Source: Nitrosotalea sp.
GTDB lineage: Archaea; Thermoproteota; Nitrososphaeria; Nitrososphaerales; Nitrosopumilaceae
Reading direction: 5' to 3'
NCBI GenBank assembly: GCA_022545805.1
Contig: JAKEIJ010000069.1
Span: forward strand, 1-7,949
Length of the DNA stretch: 7,949 nt
This document shows, one piece after another, positions 1 to 6,670 of this stretch. The position numbers and the translations under genes were made by a program. The notes below the pieces were generated by a model. That model was not told the DNA's origin and ran no database searches. It saw only the letters and a list, made by a program, of their open reading frames with translations. Every line of letters starts with the position of its first letter. Position 1 is the stretch's first letter.

Positions 1-62
1 GACAAGTCATACCTGATCCAAAATTTATGCCGAAAATAGAAGACATCGAAAAGATTTTCTGA
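1..62 (+). CDS. 3' end of an unidentified protein (partial)
   Basis: An open frame enters from the left edge (first full codon at base 3) and ends at TGA 60-62. It encodes 19 residues, QVIPDPKFMPKIEDIEKIF. The composition (charged, Pro-Lys-rich, no odd residues) looks like a genuine protein C-terminus, and its convergent position facing the MaoC gene is a normal arrangement. The fragment is too short to name a family. The opposite strand is also open here, from ATG 142 to the edge; I judge that frame to be the shadow because it is rich in Ser/Phe/Ile exactly where this frame is Glu/Asp/Lys-rich. Confidence 0.5.
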   Translation, partial: QVIPDPKFMPKIEDIEKIF

Positions 63-242
63 ATCAAAGCTTTCTGTAATCCAGATAAAAAAATCATAAC
101 TAGTAGACTAGACATGGATAGTAGAGCTCTTGGTTTCTTCATATGGTAAAAATACCATAAAAAAGTCAAAATTAGTAACAAGACTGGCCATGTTGCTGGA
201 TTTGAATAAATCACTATAAGAAAAATTCACGGAGACTTACAA
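63..242. other. Convergent intergenic region with small inverted repeats and T-runs
   Basis: This AT-rich stretch of 180 bases separates two convergent gene ends. It holds a perfect 7-bp inverted repeat at 142-159 (TATGGTA, AAAA loop, TACCATA) and a perfect 5-bp one at 100-111 (CTAGT, AG, ACTAG). On the minus strand there are T-runs at 221-225 (T5), 159-164 (T6) and 87-93 (T7). These lie downstream of the MaoC stop and are reasonable candidates for archaeal T-rich termination of the SDR-MaoC transcript. The hairpin is not followed by a T-run on either strand, so it is not a bacterial-type terminator. Confidence 0.4.
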
Positions 243-686
243 TCAAAGTTTCATCTGGTACAGATTTCTCTTTGATACAACCACCGTCTTGCCTTCTTGA
301 TTTGTCCCCTCAAAATCCACTGAAATCACGCCAAACTCTTCATTGAGTTTGCGTTTCTCAGATATCCTGAATTTTATCTTTAATTTTTCGCCAGTATAAA
401 GCGGTTTTAGAAATCTTGTCTGCCTGTTGTTCCAGTCAGAATCGCCATCGACTCCATAAAAGATCAAGTGGTTGCCATACATTGATTCATGTCTTGTAAA
501 CTCCCCTTCCATTTTTGATAGTATTGCCCTTCCTGACACCATTTTTTTCTCATTTGATGCTTCCTTGTTATCGTAAATGACATTTTTGATTCCTGAAAAC
601 AAGAGATAACTGTCAAGTTCTGGCGGTGTAATTTCACACTCTGAATAAAACTCGTCTCCGACGTTTAGTTCAGAAAACTTTTTCAT
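243..686 (-). CDS. MaoC-like hot-dog-fold protein with degenerate hydratase motif
   Basis: This 147-residue single-domain protein has the MaoC/R-hydratase layout: an N-terminal FSELNVGDEF segment, the hydratase-motif region at 31-43, a VSGRAILS helix start at 50-57 and the typical late element FLKPLYTGEKLKIKF (92-106). Family members hydrate or dehydrate enoyl-CoA thioesters, using Asp and His in a motif of the type SGDxNPxH. Here the region reads SGIKNVIYDNKEA, so the Asp position is Ile33 and the His position is Tyr38. Both catalytic residues appear to be lost, which suggests a binding or partner role, or different chemistry. The ATG at 684-686 shares one base with the TGA of the upstream SDR gene (TGATG), so translation is probably coupled and the two proteins probably act together. 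The fold call is fairly sure; the substrate is unknown. Confidence 0.72.
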   Translation of the reverse strand: MKKFSELNVGDEFYSECEITPPELDSYLLFSGIKNVIYDNKEASNEKKMVSGRAILSKMEGEFTRHESMYGNHLIFYGVDGDSDWNNRQTRFLKPLYTGEKLKIKFRISEKRKLNEEFGVISVDFEGTNQEGKTVVVSKRNLYQMKL

Positions 687-2467
687 CAGGATCGTGTTTC
701 GTCTGGATAGTAAATTATTTCTGCATTTGCTACTGCTTTTCCAGATGTAAGATAGTTTACTGCCTTGATTGTATTCTCGTTGACAGGCTCTATACCATCT
801 ACACTTCCTGGCAATACCAAGTACATGCGAAGTCTTGATTTTAGAACATCGCTTAGTTCCTGGTTGACAGTTGTTGCAAATGGTCGTAATGCTCCACGGA
901 AGACCTCGACTCTTGCACGGTCTGCACCAGTTGCCTTGCCTCCTGGCATGTCAGGACCAATGATTATCATACTTCCTTCTTTTCCCTTGAATAGTGGTGG
1001 ATTCTTTGCCCCTCCTGGGACAAACATGGCAAGTGCTTCTTGCATGAATATGGCTGGAGTGTTTATGAACTTGTCAACCAAGTCATCCCATCCTTTTCTG
1101 GAAAGATCAACAAATTTACCAACCTGAGGTACCTTTCCTGTTATGTAAATTACATTGCCAATTGGGCCAACCTTTTGGGTTGCAGTGTTTAACATCCTCT
1201 TGACGCTTTCCTGGCTTGTCAAGTCCAACACATGAGAGTGGAACTTTGAGAGCCTCTCTTCTGCAATCTTGGGGCTTGTCTTTGATATTAGGATGACCGT
1301 CTTTCCTCCCGAACTTTCTATTTTTTGTGCAAGTGCCTCTGTTCTTGCCACATCTGATTCATCGGTAGCATCTAGTGCAAATACTGTGATTTTAGAATAG
1401 TTTCCTTGGGTATCTGGTATGGAGCATGCAATGTGTGGCTTGACTGGATAAAATACACGGTCACCTGGAATGACTTTGCCGTTTAGAATCTGTGATATGT
1501 TGTCATCGCTTAGCATCAAGACAGTCTCTGCAACCTGTTGCTGTGTCAAGAACTGTTCGTCTGCAATCATCTTGCTTGTATTGTTTTGCACCTTTTCTGC
1601 AATCTGCTGTATCTTTGCTAATAGTGCAGATATTGTAACTCCAAGTTTTTGTATGTCAGATTCTGACGTTATTGATTTTAATTTTGCAAGTTTTGCAGCA
1701 GCATTTGCAATTCCATCCTTTACTGTTTTCTCGTCTTCTCCAAGTAGCGGTAAAATGTCGGCATTCACTGATTCGACCTCTTCTGGACTGAGACTCTCAA
1801 AACCGCTTACCCTCATAAATTCTGCAGCAGCCTTTGGATATACTGTCTTGTAAATTCTGTCAGAGTGTACTGGACCAGGATTTGTTGCAATTGAGATTAT
1901 TTTTTTATCAGTAATCTCCCATGACATGGCTTCAGCAAGTCTGTTCTTTGCACCCTGGGATGCAGTGTATGGACTACGGAATCGATATGGCCTTTGCTCA
2001 TATGGTCTCTCTTCTGTAAAGAATGTAGATATTGTAACTATCTTGGAGCCAGGCTTCATGGTCTTGATTGCCTGTGCTGATGTCCAAAATGTTCCAGTGA
2101 GGTGAATTCCAACTGTGCTCTTGAATTCAGAAATTGGAGCGTTTGCAAAACAAGTAACAGGTCCTGATACTCCTGCATTGTTTACTACGATATCCGCTGC
2201 ACCATGTGACTTTTTAAGATCCTCGAACATCTTTGAGACTCCCTCTTCGTCACTTACATCAACACCTGGGAAAATTTTTACAAATGAATTGCTCTTTACT
2301 CTGGAAATTACCTGCTCTAGTTCTTTTGCTGCCTCTTCAAGTGGCTCTTTTCTTCTTCCTAAAATGACAATGTTTGCTCCGTTTTCAGCAAATTTCATGG
2401 CAATTGCCTTTCCTATTCCAGTTCCGCTTCCTGTGATTACCACGATTTTATTTTGAAATTTGAGCAT
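686..2467 (-). CDS. Tandem short-chain dehydrogenase/reductase, resembling the malonyl-CoA reductase C-terminal half
   Basis: A 593-residue protein, about twice the size of a normal SDR. The first SDR domain (about 5-200) has the nucleotide-binding TGSGTGIG (12-19), a DVS (70-72), NNAG (96-99), an IST segment at the catalytic Ser position (146-148), Tyr167 and NPGPV (196-200). The usual YxxxK reads YTASQ (167-171), so the catalytic Lys is Gln171. A helical insert (about 205-310) follows, then a segment like the end of an SDR core (311-340). A second SDR-like domain (about 357-590) lacks the glycine motif and the Tyr/Lys pair. This layout, and local strings such as the PG-DVS and NPGPV regions, recall the C-terminal half of Chloroflexus malonyl-CoA reductase; that comparison is from memory. 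NAD(P)H-dependent reduction of an acyl-CoA or semialdehyde is possible, but the missing Lys makes activity uncertain. The start ATG follows an AATAAATA box by about 28 bases. Confidence 0.85.
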   Translation of the reverse strand: MLKFQNKIVVITGSGTGIGKAIAMKFAENGANIVILGRRKEPLEEAAKELEQVISRVKSNSFVKIFPGVDVSDEEGVSKMFEDLKKSHGAADIVVNNAGVSGPVTCFANAPISEFKSTVGIHLTGTFWTSAQAIKTMKPGSKIVTISTFFTEERPYEQRPYRFRSPYTASQGAKNRLAEAMSWEITDKKIISIATNPGPVHSDRIYKTVYPKAAAEFMRVSGFESLSPEEVESVNADILPLLGEDEKTVKDGIANAAAKLAKLKSITSESDIQKLGVTISALLAKIQQIAEKVQNNTSKMIADEQFLTQQQVAETVLMLSDDNISQILNGKVIPGDRVFYPVKPHIACSIPDTQGNYSKITVFALDATDESDVARTEALAQKIESSGGKTVILISKTSPKIAEERLSKFHSHVLDLTSQESVKRMLNTATQKVGPIGNVIYITGKVPQVGKFVDLSRKGWDDLVDKFINTPAIFMQEALAMFVPGGAKNPPLFKGKEGSMIIIGPDMPGGKATGADRARVEVFRGALRPFATTVNQELSDVLKSRLRMYLVLPGSVDGIEPVNENTIKAVNYLTSGKAVANAEIIYYPDETRS

Positions 2468-2840
2468 TGATAGTGACTTGACAATTCTGGACTATTTATT
2501 CGATTATGCTTGTTCTTTGGTTGGAGCCATTAGATCTGGGCAAGAACATTGTCCCATGGTTTCTACAGACATATTTATTTGTGGGTTGGTAAAACTCCAG
2601 AGCATGCACGATTCCGAGTCTGAGACTTTTCATCCAGTAAATAAAAACGAAGAATTTTGCGAGTCTTTAAAAAAAATTGGCCTTGATGCCAAAGCAAATC
2701 CAATTGATTCTGACGATGCAGAAAAAGAAAACTATTATTCAAAATACTATTCTCACACTCCTTCCATGGTAACAAATCATGGCACCATAACACTCAAGGG
2801 AACCAATATTGACGTGGTCCAAATTATCCAAAAGGGTTGA
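2460..2840 (+). CDS. Conserved-looking small protein of unknown function
   Basis: I do not recognise this family. The longest reading is 126 residues from TTG 2460. TTG 2478, TTG 2517 and ATG 2556 are in-frame alternatives, the last giving 94 residues. I kept the long form because residues 6-25 (DLTILDYLFDYACSLVGAIR) look like a real amphipathic helical segment. The protein is acidic in the middle, has four scattered Cys (18, 31, 41, 67 in the long form) without a CxxC pair, and shows no signal peptide or clear membrane helix. The C-terminal part (about 107-124) looks like beta strands. It is followed after two bases by another unknown gene, so the two form an operon. The TTG start would overlap the divergent SDR start by eight bases. 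Confidence 0.7.
   Translation: MSIDSDLTILDYLFDYACSLVGAIRSGQEHCPMVSTDIFICGLVKLQSMHDSESETFHPVNKNEEFCESLKKIGLDAKANPIDSDDAEKENYYSKYYSHTPSMVTNHGTITLKGTNIDVVQIIQKG
2491..2500 (-). promoter_or_regulatory. Candidate TATA box for the SDR-MaoC operon
   Basis: On the minus strand this reads AATAAATAGT, centred about 28 bases before the SDR ATG (2467). That spacing predicts transcription starting at or a few bases before the start codon. It lies inside the first codons of the divergent plus-strand gene. The match to the archaeal TATA consensus is moderate. Confidence 0.4.
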
Positions 2841-2842
2841 GC

Positions 2843-3244
2843 ATGGCACAAGACCTTAATCCTGTATCCTGGGGCGCTCAAGACAGATACCAAGCACACT
2901 TTATTGTAAAAATCTTGACAGGCTGTGATAGCGAAGACTATCTTGCAAGACCAACACTACAAACCAAGGGACACTTTGCCACAAAGAAAGTTACCGGAGT
3001 AAACTGGGTTGGAGGAAATCTTGCCGATACACTAAACAAAGATGAGACCCTCAAAACCATGATTACGAAATTGCCATATGAAGATGCACAGATATTTGTA
3101 GAACCAACAAAAGGCGGAGTCCGAATCTTTGGCAGATGGAAAGACAGTTACAATTTTACCATGACAAAAGAATTGTTTGCAGTCTATGACAGGATTGCAC
3201 TTTCTATCAAAAACATGTCATGCCCTCCACCAATCAAGAGCTAG
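2843..3244 (+). CDS. Small soluble protein of unknown function
   Basis: This 133-residue protein starts at ATG 2843, two bases after the TGA of the preceding gene; a TTG at 2837 is in frame but would overlap that stop. I do not recognise the family. The sequence is soluble and mixed alpha/beta: an N-terminal segment with NPVSWGAQDRYQAHFIVKIL (6-25), a GVNWVGGNLADTL turn (52-64), a likely strand pair DAQIFVEPTKGGVRIFGRW (81-99) and a closing helix (109-125). There is no signal peptide and no metal motif. The tight spacing suggests co-expression with its neighbour and perhaps one complex. Its last 27 bases overlap the end of the convergent endonuclease gene. Confidence 0.75.
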   Translation: MAQDLNPVSWGAQDRYQAHFIVKILTGCDSEDYLARPTLQTKGHFATKKVTGVNWVGGNLADTLNKDETLKTMITKLPYEDAQIFVEPTKGGVRIFGRWKDSYNFTMTKELFAVYDRIALSIKNMSCPPPIKS

Positions 3245-3751
3245 ACAATCAACTTTATCCCCTTTTGGGATTGCCCAGATGAACTGCTTTCTTACTGTAG
3301 TTGCAAGCCTTCCAGCTAGTACAACACTTGTTGCCGACATGGTATCAGTAGTATTGTACACCTGAAGCAAGTATGGTGCGTGATCAATTCCTGGCCCTTT
3401 TTGGTATACTGCAAAATCGCATCCAAATTTAATGCCAGGATTTACGATATACCCCTTATCACGAAAATCCTTGTAGACAGAATATTTTTTGTCAAAGTTA
3501 TAGTATTCCTTTCTGCAAATCTCGAGAAGCTCTTTTTGCGTTACAATTTTTTTTGATTGGTATACTTTGATTTTAGATTTTTCCTGCAGATATAATCCTT
3601 CGATTAAATCCAAAATCAATGGAACGTTTATCTCGTCAGGCTTGGGTTTTGTCATGCCAATTGGCTTGCCGTAATACCCTTCAACAAAAAGCGCTTTTGA
3701 GTCTGCAATATTCCAAATTATTATCCTGTTCTCAAGCAGGTCGCCTTTCAT
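3218..3751 (-). CDS. endA: tRNA-splicing endonuclease, catalytic subunit
   Basis: The 177-residue protein matches the archaeal EndA catalytic subunit in length and motifs. EndA cuts the bulge-helix-bulge at both intron ends of precursor tRNAs, leaving 2',3'-cyclic phosphate. The N-terminal domain spans about 1-85. The catalytic C-terminal domain has FGCDFAVY (109-116, Tyr116), GPGIDHAPY (119-127, His124) and RKQFIWA (154-160, Lys155), giving the complete Tyr-His-Lys triad. The sequence alone does not settle whether the enzyme is a homotetramer or pairs with a separate non-catalytic subunit. The start at ATG 3749-3751 fits the family's short N-terminus. A weak TATA-like TAAAAT lies about 27 bases upstream. 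The gene end overlaps the convergent plus-strand gene by 27 bases. Confidence 0.93.
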   Translation of the reverse strand: MKGDLLENRIIIWNIADSKALFVEGYYGKPIGMTKPKPDEINVPLILDLIEGLYLQEKSKIKVYQSKKIVTQKELLEICRKEYYNFDKKYSVYKDFRDKGYIVNPGIKFGCDFAVYQKGPGIDHAPYLLQVYNTTDTMSATSVVLAGRLATTVRKQFIWAIPKGDKVDCLALDWWRA

Positions 3752-3795
3752 GAAATGATTTGTAATGACAATTGATTTTAGTGTTTACAAATATC

Positions 3796-3810
3796 AAAAA
3801 AAGGAAAAAA
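3796..3810 (-). terminator. T-rich terminator downstream of the DUF47 gene
   Basis: On the minus strand this reads TTTTTTCCTTTTTTT, 17 bases after the DUF47 stop codon. Archaeal RNA polymerase terminates at oligo-T tracts without a required hairpin. It separates the DUF47 gene from endA, which probably has its own promoter. Confidence 0.6.
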
Positions 3811-3827
3811 GAGTATCTTACAAAATT

Positions 3828-4484
3828 TTATAGGCTGAGAGCAAGCAAAATGAATGAATCTGATACCTGCAGTACCTTGTCTGACATTTCTTCAATTCCC
3901 TCCACGACATCTTTGAGTAAAAGCAACTCCTTTGTTGAAGCAGTCTCGTCAAGAACCCTAATGCTTAGTGCTCTGTACTTGTCGTCTACTTGTCTTTCTA
4001 TCTTTTGTGCTTCGTGAGCCAAGTCTATTGCCACTGTACTGTTGTTGCTTGCAAGGGCTCGAATTATTTCATTTATCTTGTGAATCTGGTCTACTGCCAA
4101 TTCAACTAGTTCTGTGAGGTCCTTGTCAAGTTTTTCCTTCTTTAGCGTGGCGGACTTGATGTTTGAGAGTTTGAAGGCAATACCTGTGATGTATCCTGCA
4201 ATTTCATCCATTGTATATGCCGAGTTCAAAAGATTCTCCCTGTTCATCATAAGACCGCCAACATCTGAAATCTCCCTTGTTATTTTTCTACGAAGAGCTT
4301 CTACTTCGTCCTCGGTATTTTTTATCCTCTCCAATAGTTGTTTGATTTCAGCCTTGTCTGCCTTAATTATCAAACCTGGCAGAATTGATAGATCTCTGAC
4401 TGCGTTGAGAATTCTATTTATCTCGTCTTGTAAAACGGCCAAGGCCTTTCTCTTTGCCTGAACTTCAAGTTCTCCGCTATACAT
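3828..4484 (-). CDS. DUF47 / PhoU-related phosphate-transport regulator
   Basis: A 218-residue, almost wholly helical protein without membrane segments or Cys. It has the features of the DUF47 (TIGR00153-type) family of PhoU-like helical bundles: a first long helix (about 4-30), a central hinge with the conserved-looking NLLNSAYTMDEIAGYITGIAF (84-104), and a C-terminal bundle ending in KDVVEGIEEMSDKVLQVSD (191-209). Acidic residues in such segments bind metal ions in PhoU proteins. Relatives often sit beside PitA-type phosphate transporters and are thought to control phosphate or cation uptake. No transporter is visible here, so the role is inferred from family only. ATG 4482-4484 is the first in-frame start after a 71-base gap, which favours its own promoter. 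Confidence 0.83.
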   Translation of the reverse strand: MYSGELEVQAKRKALAVLQDEINRILNAVRDLSILPGLIIKADKAEIKQLLERIKNTEDEVEALRRKITREISDVGGLMMNRENLLNSAYTMDEIAGYITGIAFKLSNIKSATLKKEKLDKDLTELVELAVDQIHKINEIIRALASNNSTVAIDLAHEAQKIERQVDDKYRALSIRVLDETASTKELLLLKDVVEGIEEMSDKVLQVSDSFILLALSL

Positions 4485-4541
4485 CTAGATATTCTAAACT
4501 AGGTCTACGGCTAATAATCCTTGCGTAAATTCGATTGTACA

Positions 4542-4555
4542 AGAAAAATTTTTCT
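4542..4555 (-). terminator. Palindromic A5T5 candidate terminator after DNA ligase
   Basis: A perfect 14-base palindrome, AGAAAAATTTTTCT, directly abuts the ligase TAG on the minus strand and ends in a T5 run. It is a plausible T-rich termination site for the ligase transcript. The palindrome could also be chance in AT-rich DNA. Confidence 0.45.
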
Positions 4556-6322
4556 CTAGCTTATTTTTTCGTCTTGCACAACACGTTTTTGGCTATTGTA
4601 TAACGTAACTATCTCATCAATGTTAGTTGCATTCTCTGATGTTTTCTCAAATCTTATCTTTCCTGTAAACTTGGGAAAACGAAGGGCGAGACCACTGCCT
4701 TTTCTGATTTTGTCCATGGCAACTTTGTGAATCGGGCTGAGGGTTATCTCTGATGCTACAATCTCTATTACTATCTCAGGCTCAAACCAGACATCTGCCT
4801 CAAGACCACTCTGAATTCTTGGGTCTTTTTTTACAGTTATCTTGTCTGACAAGATCTGGTAGAACTGGTCAAGGGATTCGTCTGTAAAACCAGTTCCAAC
4901 TTTACAGATGCTTGGAAACTCGTCTGTCTTGTCATCATATGCGGACAAGAGGAGGGCACCATACCTTCCAGTCCTTCTTCCCCTGCCATAGAATGCACCA
5001 ACTACTACCAAGTCAAGGCTGTCACCCAATTCGTTTCTGTATTCTCGTTTTAGCTTGAGCCAGTTGCTTGCCCTTGCACCTGCACGGTATGGAGAGTCAA
5101 GTTGTTTTAGCATGATACCTTCACATCCGGAATTTATTGCATTTTCAAGACTGTCTTCTACTTCACTGTCTGTCTTGACTAGGACCATGGGCATGACTTT
5201 GGCAAACGAATCTTCTGCCACATTTTTTTCTAACAACTTTCTTCTTTCTGAATATGGCACTTCAAGACAACTTTTCTTGTCAACAAGTAAGATATCAAAA
5301 AAGTTTACAGTGATTGGATATTCTTGAACTGCTTGTGCAATTTTGTACTTGCGTCTCCTGTGCATTAATTCCTGGAATGGCAAGAATTCTCCAGTGTCAT
5401 CATTTATTGCAACAACTTCGGCCTCCAGTATTATCTCGTCTGACTTTAGTGACTTGCCAATATTTTCTACGATATCGGGATAATAGCTTGTGATATTTTC
5501 AAGTGAGCGAGAGTACAGGACAACTTTATCTTCCTGTCTGTGCACCTGGACACGTTCTCCGTCAAGCTTGTATTCTGATGCGAATTCAGAACCCATTTTT
5601 TCATGCGCCTCTTGAGGACTCTTTACTCTCTCAGCAAGCATTGGTCTAATCGGACTAAATATTGCAACTTGAAAATCTTTGAGGGATTCAAGTCCCTTTT
5701 CTGCAACTGCCTGGGAAACTTTGCCCAAGTCACTACAAACATTGTATGCATGCTCTAATGTGGGTCTATTTTCTTTGGAGCCAGTATATGCAACAGACAA
5801 CGCGTCAAGTATAGTATAATCTGCAATACCTAGTCGAAGATTTGATGTTATTATCTTTGCAATAAATCCGCCTTCTGTTGGCGTGGCATCATTTAGCAGG
5901 CTTGAAATGTATTTTAGCTTCATGTCCTGTGACCTTGCACCTTTTAGCTCAGCAATCTTGTACAATGTATCATAGACTCGTTCGACTGTAATGTTTTGAC
6001 TGAGAAAAGTTGTCTGGGTTTTCTGTTCTAGTATCTTTGATGCGACCTGTCCAAAGTCTCCGGCATCCCTGTACGCGTCTTCTATTTTTTTAATTGAAAT
6101 ACCCGATGATTTTGATAATGCCTTAATTGCAATCTTTTCTGCAATTCCAATCTCAACACCTTCATGGTCAGGTCGCAGCTTTCCTTGCAAAAGATAGACA
6201 ACTTTTGGTATGATATCGGCAGGTGTAATCTTGAACAAGTCGACCAAATGTTGTGTTAGTTCTAGTCTCTTTGTTGTGTTCTCCATGTAACTCAATGTGT
6301 CTGCAACAAGAGAAAATTTCAT
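4556..6322 (-). CDS. lig: ATP-dependent DNA ligase, archaeal type
   Basis: This 588-residue enzyme seals nicks during replication and repair. The order is the archaeal one: an N-terminal DNA-binding domain (about 1-215), a nucleotidyltransferase domain (about 225-425) and an OB-fold domain (about 435-585). Motif I is EYKLDGER (250-257) with the adenylated Lys252. SRSLENIT (271-278), ILEAEVVAI (298-306), FFDIL (341-345), EGIMLK (401-406) and WLKLKREY (421-428) are the further catalytic motifs. LALRFPKF (545-552) matches the C-terminal motif VI region. QTTFL (103-107) sits where the Pyrococcus enzyme has its PCNA-binding QKSFF. The start MKFSLVADTL matches the family N-terminus, so the later Met13 is not the start. 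A TATA-like TTTTATCAT lies 26 bases upstream, inside the 38-base gap to the preceding gene. The gene is complete and intact. Confidence 0.97.
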   Translation of the reverse strand: MKFSLVADTLSYMENTTKRLELTQHLVDLFKITPADIIPKVVYLLQGKLRPDHEGVEIGIAEKIAIKALSKSSGISIKKIEDAYRDAGDFGQVASKILEQKTQTTFLSQNITVERVYDTLYKIAELKGARSQDMKLKYISSLLNDATPTEGGFIAKIITSNLRLGIADYTILDALSVAYTGSKENRPTLEHAYNVCSDLGKVSQAVAEKGLESLKDFQVAIFSPIRPMLAERVKSPQEAHEKMGSEFASEYKLDGERVQVHRQEDKVVLYSRSLENITSYYPDIVENIGKSLKSDEIILEAEVVAINDDTGEFLPFQELMHRRRKYKIAQAVQEYPITVNFFDILLVDKKSCLEVPYSERRKLLEKNVAEDSFAKVMPMVLVKTDSEVEDSLENAINSGCEGIMLKQLDSPYRAGARASNWLKLKREYRNELGDSLDLVVVGAFYGRGRRTGRYGALLLSAYDDKTDEFPSICKVGTGFTDESLDQFYQILSDKITVKKDPRIQSGLEADVWFEPEIVIEIVASEITLSPIHKVAMDKIRKGSGLALRFPKFTGKIRFEKTSENATNIDEIVTLYNSQKRVVQDEKIS

Positions 6323-6343
6323 CTGAAGGTTCTTGATGTACGT

Positions 6344-6352
6344 ATGATAAAA
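6344..6352 (-). promoter_or_regulatory. Candidate TATA box for DNA ligase
   Basis: The minus strand reads TTTTATCAT, centred 26 bases before the ligase ATG, the expected distance for a leaderless archaeal transcript. The ligase could then be transcribed both from here and by read-through from the small gene ahead of it. The consensus match is moderate. Confidence 0.4.
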
Positions 6353-6360
6353 GTCTGAAG

Positions 6361-6648
6361 TTACTTTTTGTGTAGGTGTGCTTGGATCTTTAATTTGATT
6401 TCTGTCTCTCTCCTTGAAATTATTGAATGAAAGTCAGAGTACTCTTCCGAATCCAAGAATCGCTTGTTTCTCTTCAGGAATCCGTCAAAAAAGACTCCAC
6501 CCATGTATCCGATATACAATCCCGTTGCAAAGTCTGCCAAGTTTGTGATTGGCCACGATGTTGCCTCTGAGAGAACCATCTTTGGATATTCAAGTGCATA
6601 CGTTATCACATCGTTTAGGTTCTTTTCTTCAATGACGTCAAGGCCCAT
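6361..6648 (-). CDS. Small protein of unknown function upstream of DNA ligase
   Basis: A 95-residue protein when started at ATG 6646-6648. A TTG four codons earlier (6658-6660) would give 99. I prefer the ATG because a TATA-like ATACTAAATA lies about 27 bases before it, too close for the TTG. I do not recognise the family. It has a Gly/aromatic-rich hydrophobic stretch (about 39-57, containing ATGLYIGYMGGVFFDGFL) between charged helical ends. The stretch is interrupted by polar residues and is more like a buried or membrane-associated helix than a clear transmembrane span. The C-terminus is basic. The ligase begins 38 bases downstream on the same strand, so shared transcription is likely. Confidence 0.7.
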   Translation of the reverse strand: MGLDVIEEKNLNDVITYALEYPKMVLSEATSWPITNLADFATGLYIGYMGGVFFDGFLKRNKRFLDSEEYSDFHSIISRRETEIKLKIQAHLHKK

Positions 6649-6670
6649 GGTATAGGGCAACTTTTTCTAG

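Noticed and set aside
1..142. Minus-strand open frame from ATG 142 off the left edge, beginning MKKPRALLSMSSLLVMIFLSG like a signal peptide
   Set aside because: It overlaps the more protein-like plus-strand C-terminus at 1-62. Beyond the hydrophobic start its residues are the Ser/Phe/Ile-rich pattern expected of a reverse-strand shadow. More sequence to the left would decide.
142..159. Seven-bp hairpin as an intrinsic terminator for the SDR-MaoC operon
   Set aside because: On the minus strand the T6 run comes before, not after, the hairpin. T-runs alone are the better termination candidates.
3257..3271. Inverted repeat ATCCC-CTTTT-GGGAT after the plus-strand gene as a hairpin terminator
   Set aside because: It has only a five-base stem, no following T-run, and lies in the coding sequence of endA (Ile-Pro-Lys codons).
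4114..4461. Plus-strand open frame antisense to the DUF47 gene
   Set aside because: It is Ser/Leu/Ile-rich and mirrors the Glu/Lys/Asp-rich coding strand; no promoter or family signature was seen.
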